A stretch of DNA of 24,013 bases from an uncultured Neomegalonema sp. (GTDB lineage: Bacteria; Pseudomonadota; Alphaproteobacteria; Rhodobacterales; Rhodobacteraceae), in contig CALFWP010000097.1 of NCBI GenBank assembly GCA_937927905.1, positions 1 to 24,013 on the forward strand. The letters are read 5' to 3'. Of the stretch, positions 17,133 to 23,119 are shown piece after piece. The notes under the pieces are model-generated. The model was given only the letters and a program-made list of their open reading frames with translations, did not search any database and was not told the DNA's origin. Numbering within the stretch: position 1 is the first letter of the stretch; every line of letters starts with the position of its first letter. The translations under genes and the position numbers were made by a program.

Positions 17133-17185
17133 GGCGGTTCTTTCTGTTCAAGGACGCAACGTTTCAGATTCTGCGGTCCCTGTTA

Positions 17186-17701
17186 TCAGGCGGTGTCGGC
17201 ACCGAACAGGCCGACTTTCATATCTTTGGTTACATAAGCGGTTTCGCCGTCCACTTCCATCGTTCCATCGGCAACACCCAACTTCAGGCGGCGATCCATC
17301 ACACGCTTAATGTCAACAGTGTACCGGACAAGCTTTGCTTCCGGCGTGACCATTGCCGAAAACTTTACCTCGCCGACGCCCAAGGCCCGTCCGCGCCCCA
17401 GCATACCCTTCCAACCGAGGAAAAAGCCGGTTAATTGCCAAAGAGCATCCAGGCCAAGACAGCCCGGCATCACCGGATCCCCGAGGAAGTGGCATTTGAA
17501 GAACCACAAGTCCGGTTTTACGTCCAGTTCGGCAATAACCTGGCCGTTGCCATGGAGTCCGCCCGTATCGGCAATATGTGTGATGCGATCAAACATAAGC
17601 ATCGGTGGTGCAGGAAGCTGTGCATTGCCTTCGCCGAAAAGTTCGCCGCGTCCACAGGTCAGCAGGCCCTCGTAATCATAGCTGTTCCGCCGGTCTGTCA
17701 T
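17186..17701 (-). CDS. fabA: 3-hydroxydecanoyl-ACP dehydratase/isomerase
   Basis: This bifunctional enzyme dehydrates 3-hydroxydecanoyl-ACP and isomerises the trans-2 to the cis-3 enoyl form, the branch point for anaerobic unsaturated fatty acid synthesis. The hot-dog fold chain is 171 residues, normal for FabA. Catalytic H71 is in FFKCHFLGDPVMPG, and D85 is in GLDALWQLTGFFLGWKG. AGGGAAA precedes the ATG at 17701. It is the first gene of the fab operon, preceded by a recognisable promoter. Confidence 0.97.
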   Translation of the reverse strand: MTDRRNSYDYEGLLTCGRGELFGEGNAQLPAPPMLMFDRITHIADTGGLHGNGQVIAELDVKPDLWFFKCHFLGDPVMPGCLGLDALWQLTGFFLGWKGMLGRGRALGVGEVKFSAMVTPEAKLVRYTVDIKRVMDRRLKLGVADGTMEVDGETAYVTKDMKVGLFGADTA

Positions 17702-17850
17702 TCAATTTCCCTGTTGTATTCGGCACATAATATTGCATGTCACACGACGAAACAATCCGTTACAGTGATGTGTTGTCGCTTGCGGTGCCATAATATCAAG
17801 GGATACTTGACCTTACGCCAACGCCATCGGAAATTGTTGCGTAATCGACG
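17702..17850. promoter_or_regulatory. Gap between the DUF3616 gene and fabA, with a candidate fabA promoter
   Basis: On the minus strand TTGTTT (17750-17755) and TATTAT (17727-17732) are separated by exactly 17 bases, a good sigma-70-type pair, with the -10 box 25 bases before the fabA ATG. Nothing gene-like is present in the rest of the gap. Confidence 0.5.
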
Positions 17851-18750
17851 CTATTGTTTTGCTATCTGTAACGAGAAAGGGGCGCCGTTTTTCAGGCCGT
17901 CACTGAAGATCAGGACGTGATAAGCATTACCGGTTTCTTTCAGCAGTAACAGGCCCTCCGGTTTGCCTTTTCCGGTATCGGCAAGGGTGGCGAGTCTGGT
18001 TATATCGGTCGTTTTTTCGGACCAGAAAACAATCTGATAGGTCTTAGGCTCTTTGTTGACCGGACCGGAAAGGATCAACAATCCGTCAGAGGTGCGTGCC
18101 ATGTCCCTGATGCCTTTATTTGGGCCCAGAGATATTCGGTGCAGCACGGGAAGCAGTGGATCGTCCGCAGAAAATAATGCATCTGCCCGAAGTTCCAGCA
18201 TAAAGGCATCACCGTTGATAGAGGGGCCGCGAAAGCCGAAAAACAGGCGGTTGTGTATCGCGGTGATGCCTTCAATGTTTACGCCGTTTTCATCAAGTCG
18301 TGTTTCCGAATACTCCGATAACGGCTCTACAGTCTTTATGGCTTCGTTTAAGCGGTTTGAAGCGGTGACCGTATGTCCGCTGATGCGCAGAACCTGAAAA
18401 GAGGTTGCGCGTTTTTTGCCTTTTTTGCGGGACAGACCATGGGACCCTGTGACGTAAAACGCGCCTTTTGAATAGGCTACGGCCTCGGCATCGATTTCAT
18501 TCTTGTCCGCTGATAAAGTGAAGGATGCCCCGGGAGTGATGCCCTGTGCGTTCAGCGTAAAAAATTGTGCATCATTCGTTTCATCATTGACCGCGATACA
18601 TTGTGAGGGGCTGCACGCTGCGCCGCTTATGTCTTTTCGCGCTTTTTTGTCGCGGAAATCCGGCTCCACGCTCCAGATGGTTTCGGCGGCGGATGAGTTC
18701 GTGAAAACGGATAAGGCTATGAAAAGCAGAGTGCTTTGGATAAATTTCAT
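17851..18750 (-). CDS. Exported DUF3616-like protein
   Basis: This 299-residue protein has a signal peptide (about residues 1-22, ending SSAAE). The mature chain resembles the DUF3616 family, with a beta-propeller-like alternation of short strands: DISGAACSPSQCIAVNDE, DAEAVAYSKGAFYVTGSHG, VNIEGITAIHNRLFFGFRGP and KPEGLLLLKE. The family is uncharacterised; periplasmic location is inferred. Two cysteines in CSPSQC may form a disulfide. It sits between irr (divergent) and the fabA-fabB-fabI operon, interrupting an otherwise familiar neighbourhood. Confidence 0.75.
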   Translation of the reverse strand: MKFIQSTLLFIALSVFTNSSAAETIWSVEPDFRDKKARKDISGAACSPSQCIAVNDETNDAQFFTLNAQGITPGASFTLSADKNEIDAEAVAYSKGAFYVTGSHGLSRKKGKKRATSFQVLRISGHTVTASNRLNEAIKTVEPLSEYSETRLDENGVNIEGITAIHNRLFFGFRGPSINGDAFMLELRADALFSADDPLLPVLHRISLGPNKGIRDMARTSDGLLILSGPVNKEPKTYQIVFWSEKTTDITRLATLADTGKGKPEGLLLLKETGNAYHVLIFSDGLKNGAPFSLQIAKQ

Positions 18751-18834
18751 ATCTGGACAATATCATGGTGCGATGATTTTAACAGAGCGTGGTTTACTTG
18801 CCCGTCTGTCTGATCCGCGTTAATATCGTGCTCT

Positions 18835-19260
18835 ATGGAATATGATCAAAGACCCTCTCTGTCACGTAAGCCCGGCCTGTGGCTCACCCGGGCTGGACTT
18901 CGCCCGACGCGTCAGCGTACGGCACTCGCGACATTGCTGGTCGAGGGCGGTGATCGTCACCTTACAGCCGAGGCACTCTTTGCTGAGGCGCTGGAGGCAG
19001 GAGCGGACGTATCATTGGCAACAGTGTACAACACTCTGAATGCCTTCACGAATGCAGGCCTTTTGCGTGAGGTGAATATCGAGGCCGGGCGCGTTTATTA
19101 TGATACGCGCGTGGATGATCACTCGCATTTTTATTTTGAAGATGATTGTACCATTACCGATGCACCGGGCGGTTCCGTTAGAATTGCTGAATTGCCTGAT
19201 GTGCCCGAAGGGTATGATATTGCCAGTGTCGATGTCGTTGTCAGGTTGCGCCGCCGTTGA
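18835..19260 (+). CDS. irr: Fur-family iron/heme response regulator Irr
   Basis: This 141-residue regulator has the Fur-type winged helix (about residues 18-80: GLRPTRQRTALATLL, HLTAEALFAEA, VSLATVYNTLNAF) and a metal-binding dimerisation region with HSH (H96, H98) in DDHSHFYFED. It lacks the CxxC zinc motifs of Fur and Zur, which together with the fab neighbourhood indicates Irr. No N-terminal GCPWHD-type heme motif is present. In alphaproteobacteria Irr represses or activates iron-linked genes under iron limitation and is controlled by heme. No clear ribosome site precedes the ATG, so the start is moderately certain. Confidence 0.88.
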   Translation: MEYDQRPSLSRKPGLWLTRAGLRPTRQRTALATLLVEGGDRHLTAEALFAEALEAGADVSLATVYNTLNAFTNAGLLREVNIEAGRVYYDTRVDDHSHFYFEDDCTITDAPGGSVRIAELPDVPEGYDIASVDVVVRLRRR

Positions 19261-19264
19261 AGTC

Positions 19265-19320
19265 GGTATTCGCATTAAACGGATAGCAGTGTAGCAGACC
19301 GTGCTGTCCGTCTGAATACC
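19265..19320 (+). terminator. Nested stem-loop downstream of irr
   Basis: An outer stem GGTATTC/GAATACC (19265-19271 with 19314-19320) encloses an inner stem CGGATAGCA/TGCTGTCCG (19280-19288 with 19302-19310, one wobble). There is no T-run, so it is not a classical intrinsic terminator. It could protect the irr transcript 3' end or be part of a small RNA. Confidence 0.45.
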
Positions 19321-19479
19321 CTAAAATCAGACTGTAATCCGTATGCGCAGAATTGCGTGTAAGTGATTTTGTCGCTCAATAATATTCAGTCAAATAAGCC
19401 GTGTGCGGTAATTGTTATTACGGCATCCGTCTTTCTTGTCTTTGACAAATAAAGAGTATTTCAACGATTCAAAAATAAA

Positions 19480-19497
19480 TGTACATAAAAATAGACA
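19480..19497. promoter_or_regulatory. PpsR/CrtJ-type operator, site 1
   Basis: TGTACATAAAAATAGACA fits the TGT-N12-ACA consensus of the aerobic photosynthesis repressor PpsR/CrtJ. The right half overlaps a possible -35 hexamer TAGACA (19492-19497). Confidence 0.75.
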
Positions 19498-19505
19498 GTT
19501 GTATA

Positions 19506-19523
19506 TGTCAAAATGATATGACA
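19506..19523. promoter_or_regulatory. PpsR/CrtJ-type operator, site 2
   Basis: TGTCAAAATGATATGACA fits TGT-N12-ACA, with a full TGTCA/TGACA symmetry. It starts exactly 8 bases after site 1 and covers a weak -10-like hexamer GATATG (19515-19520), which stands 17 bases from TAGACA. Binding here would occlude RNA polymerase. Confidence 0.8.
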
Positions 19524-19533
19524 CTGTGTCATA
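19517..19533. promoter_or_regulatory. Third palindrome overlapping PpsR site 2
   Basis: TATGACACTGTGTCATA has perfect 8-bp arms around a central T. It shares seven bases with site 2. It does not itself fit TGT-N12-ACA, so it may bind another dimeric regulator. Confidence 0.45.
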
Positions 19534-19643
19534 CCGCCGCAGGACAGCCGGGATTCGGTTTGCACCGTAAAGACCGGATTTTGTTCCGGAGCCGGCGATC
19601 ATTGTTGGAAGTCTTCGCCGACACTAAATTGAGGAGATGACGC

Positions 19644-19808
19644 ATGAGCGACATTACTGACGATCCGGACAAAGTCTGGCCTACCGGTCTTACGCTGAGT
19701 GAAGCGGAAGAAGTTCACAGTTATCTGATTGATGGCACCCGTGTCTTCGGGGGCATTGCGTTGCTGGCACATATTCTGGTTGCCGCGACAACGCCTTGGC
19801 TCGGATAA
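19644..19808 (+). CDS. pucB: LH2 antenna beta polypeptide
   Basis: This 54-residue protein is the beta chain of the peripheral light-harvesting complex. It starts MSDITDDPDKVWPTGLTLSE and continues with EEVHSYL (His near the B800 site), GTRVFGG and a single membrane helix carrying the B850-type bacteriochlorophyll ligand His in ALLAHILVAA, ending TTPWLG. All residues expected for pigment binding are present. It has a strong AGGAG ribosome site and is separated by 10 bases from pucA. Expression is expected to be repressed in oxygen and light by PpsR at the upstream sites. Confidence 0.97.
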   Translation: MSDITDDPDKVWPTGLTLSEAEEVHSYLIDGTRVFGGIALLAHILVAATTPWLG

Positions 19809-19818
19809 GGGGGATACC

Positions 19819-20136
19819 ATGAACAATGCAAAAATGTGGCTGGTCGTAAAACCAACCGTCGGAGTTCCGCTGTTTCTTGGTGCTGTTGCCGTCGGCTCTT
19901 TTGCCGTGCATGTTGCGGTTCTGAGCAACACGACATGGGTTTCAGATTTTCTGTCGGGAAATGAGCTGGGCAGCGGCGCTGCTTCGGCTGCTGTGACCAC
20001 AGAAGGCTCACACCTTGCCAGCGTTCCATCGGCTGCCGGTGAACGGATTACCGTGGTGCTGCCTGATGGCCGGACTGCTGTTGCCGTAATCGAAGAAGCA
20101 CCGACCATTCTGGCATCGCATACTGCGGCGGAATGA
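19819..20136 (+). CDS. pucA: LH2 antenna alpha polypeptide with C-terminal extension
   Basis: The alpha chain begins MNNAKMWLVVKPTVGVPLF, preserving the N-terminal Met that ligates B800-type bacteriochlorophyll, followed by one membrane helix with the B850-site ligand H31 (GSFAVHVAVLSNTTW). At positions 44-45 it has Phe-Leu rather than the aromatic hydrogen-bond donors of 850-nm complexes. The protein is 105 residues against about 50-60 for usual alpha chains. The extra tail after residue about 48 is Ala/Ser/Thr-rich, then contains a short strand-like ERITVVLPDGRTAVAVIEE. Start ATG at 19819 is set by homology and by GATAAGGGGG upstream (AAGGGGG at 19807-19813); an upstream in-frame ATG inside pucB is rejected. 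Confidence 0.96.
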   Translation: MNNAKMWLVVKPTVGVPLFLGAVAVGSFAVHVAVLSNTTWVSDFLSGNELGSGAASAAVTTEGSHLASVPSAAGERITVVLPDGRTAVAVIEEAPTILASHTAAE

Positions 20137-20148
20137 ATCTGCTATGAC

Positions 20149-20177
20149 GCTGTGATCGCGTATCATGCGATCACAGC
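20149..20177 (+). terminator. Intercistronic hairpin between pucA and pucC
   Basis: GCTGTGATCGC (20149-20159) pairs perfectly with GCGATCACAGC (20167-20177) over a 7-base loop. There is no T-run after it. In characterised puc operons, a structure here stabilises a short pucBA mRNA and lowers pucC readthrough; the same role is inferred. Confidence 0.75.
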
Positions 20178-20277
20178 AATTACGTCCCTGCTGTTAAATG
20201 GTGTCCGCCGGGACGGATATAAGTTCAATGCCCTTAGGGATGTATAAAGGGCGGGCAAAACGCGAGGCATTTCAGCC

Positions 20278-21723
20278 GTGTTACAGAATTATCGCCGCTA
20301 TGCGCTTGAAAGGCTGTCACGGATCGGTCCGAAATACATGCCATTTGCCGATGTTGCGACGGCGGATGTTCCTTTATCGCGTTTGCTAAGGCTTTCTCTT
20401 TTTCAGGTTACTGTCGGCATGGCGCTCGTGCTTCTGGTGGGGACGTTAAACCGTGTCATGATTGTCGAGCTATCCGTTCCGGCGGCGCTGGTCGGGGTGA
20501 TGCTGGCTCTGCCTATTGTGTTTGCGCCGTTCAGGGTTCTGATCGGGTTTCGCTCCGACACGCATATTTCGGCGCTGGGATGGCGCCGGGTGCCCTTTAT
20601 CTGGAAGGGGACCATGCTGCAATTCGGTGGCTTTGCCGTGATGCCTTTCGCGCTGCTTGTTCTTTCGGGCTATGGTGAAGCGGTTGATGCTCCGCGCTGG
20701 CTGGGTCTGTCCTCCGCCGCGATTGCGTTTTTGTTGGTCGGGGCCGGTGTTCATACAGTGCAGACAACCGGCCTCGCTCTTGCCGTGGATCTGGTGCGCC
20801 GCGAGGATCAGCCTAAAGTGGTTGGCCTGATGTATGTCGCGATGCTACTGGGAATGATCACCAGTGCACTGATATTCGGTGCGTTGCTGGAACATTATAC
20901 GCCCGGGCGTTTGATCCAGGTTATTCAGGGATCCGCTGTTGTCACGGTCGTGCTTAATCTGATCGCGATCTGGAAACAGGAACCCAGGGACAGGATGCGG
21001 GCGCATTCAAAGGCACCGCAGAAAAAATTCAACGACTCCTGGCGTGCCTTTGCACAGCAGACCGGAGCCTTACGTCTATTGATCATCATCGGGCTTGGTA
21101 CCGCCGGTTTCGGCATGGCCGATGTTCTGATCGAACCTTACGGCGGAGGGGTGCTGGGCATGAGTGTCTCGGCCACGACAAGACTGACGGCTGTGATGGC
21201 GCTGGGTGGTCTTATCGGATTCGCGATTGCCTCAAAGCGGCTCAACCGTTTGGATACCTGTCCATCTACGGTTGCCGGATTGGGTGCTTTACTGGGTATT
21301 CCGGCGTTTTTCGCAATCATTCTCACACAATCCTACATGAGTATGAGCCTGTTTGCCGCTGCAATATTTTTTCTCGGGGTCGGAGCGGCCCTTTTCGGAC
21401 ATGGTACTCTGACGGCGACGATGCGTGCCGCACCGGATGAACAGATCGGATTGGCGCTCGGTACCTGGGGCGCGGTACAGGCAACGGCTGCAGGTGTTGC
21501 TGTCGCTATTGGCGGGATGATGCGGGATCTGATCACCGCCTGGTCGGTGACAGGGCAGGTCAGTGCTGGAAGCGCCTATCTGCCTGTTTTCGCTTTTGAG
21601 ATTGTGCTGTTGATGGCTGCATGTATGGCCATGATACCGATGGTGCGTTCGCCCGGAAGGGATGCTCGACCCGGTCATAAAGTGACCTATCATCAGGCAA
21701 AGACATCTTTTGAAACACACTGA
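20278..21723 (+). CDS. pucC: LH2 assembly protein PucC (BCD-family major facilitator)
   Basis: This 481-residue membrane protein has about 12 hydrophobic segments. It belongs to the bacteriochlorophyll delivery (BCD) branch of the major facilitator superfamily and is needed for LH2 assembly. Family signatures near the N-terminus include PFADVATADVPLSRLLRLSL, FQVTVGMALVLLVGTLNRV, IGFRSDTH and GWRRVPFIWKGTM. The start is GTG at 20278, matching the position of the usual PucC N-terminus; no strong ribosome site is visible. It lies 141 bases after pucA, behind the hairpin, and 45 bases before the repeat-protein gene. Confidence 0.95.
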   Translation: MLQNYRRYALERLSRIGPKYMPFADVATADVPLSRLLRLSLFQVTVGMALVLLVGTLNRVMIVELSVPAALVGVMLALPIVFAPFRVLIGFRSDTHISALGWRRVPFIWKGTMLQFGGFAVMPFALLVLSGYGEAVDAPRWLGLSSAAIAFLLVGAGVHTVQTTGLALAVDLVRREDQPKVVGLMYVAMLLGMITSALIFGALLEHYTPGRLIQVIQGSAVVTVVLNLIAIWKQEPRDRMRAHSKAPQKKFNDSWRAFAQQTGALRLLIIIGLGTAGFGMADVLIEPYGGGVLGMSVSATTRLTAVMALGGLIGFAIASKRLNRLDTCPSTVAGLGALLGIPAFFAIILTQSYMSMSLFAAAIFFLGVGAALFGHGTLTATMRAAPDEQIGLALGTWGAVQATAAGVAVAIGGMMRDLITAWSVTGQVSAGSAYLPVFAFEIVLLMAACMAMIPMVRSPGRDARPGHKVTYHQAKTSFETH

Positions 21724-21730
21724 GGTGACG

Positions 21731-21751
21731 AAATTCCACACTATGGAATTT
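21731..21751 (+). promoter_or_regulatory. Hairpin just before the ribosome site of the gene after pucC
   Basis: AAATTCCA pairs perfectly with TGGAATTT over the loop CACTA. It ends a few bases before GGTGGAGGA, the ribosome site of the next gene. It could uncouple its expression from pucC, either as an mRNA-processing end or as a translational control element. Confidence 0.55.
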
Positions 21752-21768
21752 AAGGGTGGAGGAACGAT

Positions 21769-22398
21769 ATGACGACAATCATAACCCGGCTCTATAATGA
21801 CGACACAGCAGCGAATGCTGTCGTCTCCGGCCTTTTTGAAGCGGGCTTTCCTGACAGCACTTATGATGTCATAGGCGAGGGCGCGGATGCGGTTGCTGCG
21901 ATGACTGGTGCGCAAGTGAGTGAAGAGTCCGCTACGGCCTATGCTGCGGCTATGAATGGCGGTAAAAAACTCGTCGTGATCCGCGCGCCGTTTGCGCCGT
22001 TCGGTGCCGCAAAAGAGGCTATAAAAATCGCGGACAGTCAGCCCTCAGTCGATGCAGGGGTTGGCAATCAGAACGCATTAGTCAGTCAGGAATTGACTGG
22101 TCAGCTTGTGCAGAGAATTCAGTCTAATCAACGTTATGGCGATTTTCTTTATCCGTTGATCAGTCGGCGCAAACCACATGGTTTAACACATTTCAAAGGC
22201 ACAAAACATTTCGGTGCCTTTCTGACGCCTCTGATCAATAACCGTCGTGCGTCCTGGTTTCCGGTTTATCACGGTACCAAGCGGTTCGGCGATTTTCTGT
22301 TTCCGCTGATCAGCCGCCGTAAACCCTGGGGGCTGACAGTTTACAGCGGGACCAAGCGCTTCGGGGACTTTCTGTTCCCGCTGCTGATAAAACGTTAA
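21769..22398 (+). CDS. Unrecognised protein with four 25-residue C-terminal repeats, at the end of the puc operon
   Basis: I do not recognise this 209-residue protein. Residues 1-80 form a small alpha/beta domain (TRLYNDDTAANAVVSGLFEAG, then EESATAYAAAMNGGKKLVVI) that vaguely resembles YflT/general-stress domains. From residue 121 there are three full units and one half unit with an exact 25-residue period, starting at Tyr123, Phe148, Phe173 and Phe198. Each reads roughly FGDFLFPLISRRKPWGLTVY followed by GTK. Units are basic and aromatic, suggesting membrane-surface or pigment-protein contact. The DNA of the repeats has diverged at silent positions, so the duplication is old and kept by selection. 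It has a strong GGAGG ribosome site and follows pucC by 45 bases. Confidence 0.8.
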   Translation: MTTIITRLYNDDTAANAVVSGLFEAGFPDSTYDVIGEGADAVAAMTGAQVSEESATAYAAAMNGGKKLVVIRAPFAPFGAAKEAIKIADSQPSVDAGVGNQNALVSQELTGQLVQRIQSNQRYGDFLYPLISRRKPHGLTHFKGTKHFGAFLTPLINNRRASWFPVYHGTKRFGDFLFPLISRRKPWGLTVYSGTKRFGDFLFPLLIKR

Positions 22399-22414
22399 TC
22401 TGACCGTTAACAGA

Positions 22415-22433
22415 ACCGGACCCTAAGTCCGGT
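22415..22433 (+). terminator. Possible terminator hairpin at the end of the puc operon
   Basis: ACCGGAC (22415-22421) pairs with GTCCGGT (22427-22433) around a 5-base loop, 17 bases after the stop of the repeat-protein gene. A second imperfect stem CCGGAG/CTCCGG lies at 22457-22484. Neither has a good T-run. Confidence 0.4.
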
Positions 22434-22526
22434 ATACTTAGCAGCGATGCTATGACCCGGAGGTTCTGAACAAAGATTCTCCGGATCATTCACCCCGCTT
22501 TTTCAGGCAGTTTTTACCATGACAGA

Positions 22527-23012
22527 TTAATTGCCGAAGACATCCTCTGGCGGGATACCCCAAAATTCCTTTTTATGTATCCAGCCTCGGTATCCTTTGA
22601 CTTTGCCCCGGCACCAGTCGGGCAGGCAATTGATCAGGCGTATCACGACACCCGATTCTATACGGGCAACAATGTCCGAGGTCGTTTCGGGGCGTGAGTG
22701 CAGGTTGGAAATATTCTGACGGGTCAGGGCTGTGCGGGCGGTGCCAAGCTGTGTTTTGTGTATCCACCCGGTTGCCCCTTCATGGTCACGGATATGCCGC
22801 CAGTCCCTGAATTCCTGAAAAATTTCGACCGGTAAACCGTAAAGACGGAACTTCCAGGCGATCGGATAGTCTTCTCCGGCTCCACGCCGCAGATTGACCT
22901 CATTGAACTTCAGCGATTCAAAGCGTGGAAGCGGCGCGCCCGTTTCAGGGCCTACGGTCTGTCCGTAAGCGGGAAAAGCGAGAAGAATGGTTGCAAAGAG
23001 CAGCTTTTTCAT
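22527..23012 (-). CDS. Exported SH3-like (SH3_4/DUF1058) domain protein
   Basis: The likely start is the ATG at 23012, where MKKLLFATILLAFPAYG forms a signal peptide, giving 161 residues; an in-frame ATG at 23066 would add 18 charged residues before it. The mature part has two bacterial SH3-like units. The first is SLKFNEVNLRRGAGEDYPIAW with FRDWRHIRDHEGATGWIHK. The second is NISNLHSRPETTSDIVARIE with CLPDWCRGKVKGYRGWIHK. Such domains usually bind cell-wall peptides or ligands in the periplasm; the target is unknown. It is divergent from the dehydrogenase gene. Confidence 0.85.
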   Translation of the reverse strand: MKKLLFATILLAFPAYGQTVGPETGAPLPRFESLKFNEVNLRRGAGEDYPIAWKFRLYGLPVEIFQEFRDWRHIRDHEGATGWIHKTQLGTARTALTRQNISNLHSRPETTSDIVARIESGVVIRLINCLPDWCRGKVKGYRGWIHKKEFWGIPPEDVFGN

Positions 23013-23119
23013 GATTACGGAGTGCGGCAGGATGCGCGGAAAATCAAGTACGACCTTTCTTTTCATTTATTGCGCAACCTGATACTCAAAAGACAGAATA
23101 TGACTTTACGGAGATACTG

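Larger units (their letters stand above)
19261..19643 (+). promoter_or_regulatory. Intergenic regulatory region between irr and pucB
   Basis: These 383 bases contain no convincing gene. The first part holds a nested stem-loop just after irr. The middle is AT-rich. At 19480-19532 there are two PpsR/CrtJ-type palindromes and an overlapping third palindrome. The remaining 110 bases form the puc leader, ending with AGGAG (19632-19636) seven bases before the pucB ATG. Confidence 0.75.

Noticed and set aside
19729..19818. In-frame upstream extension of pucA by 30 codons
   Set aside because: It would lie within pucB and destroy the conserved N-terminal Met-Asn-Asn of LH2 alpha; the ATG at 19819 has its own ribosome site.
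20198..20389. Small frame overlapping the start of pucC
   Set aside because: No family similarity; it overlaps the PucC N-terminus in another frame.
21289..21915. 208-codon minus-strand frame across the pucC end
   Set aside because: It is antisense to pucC and the repeat-protein gene and lacks any domain pattern.
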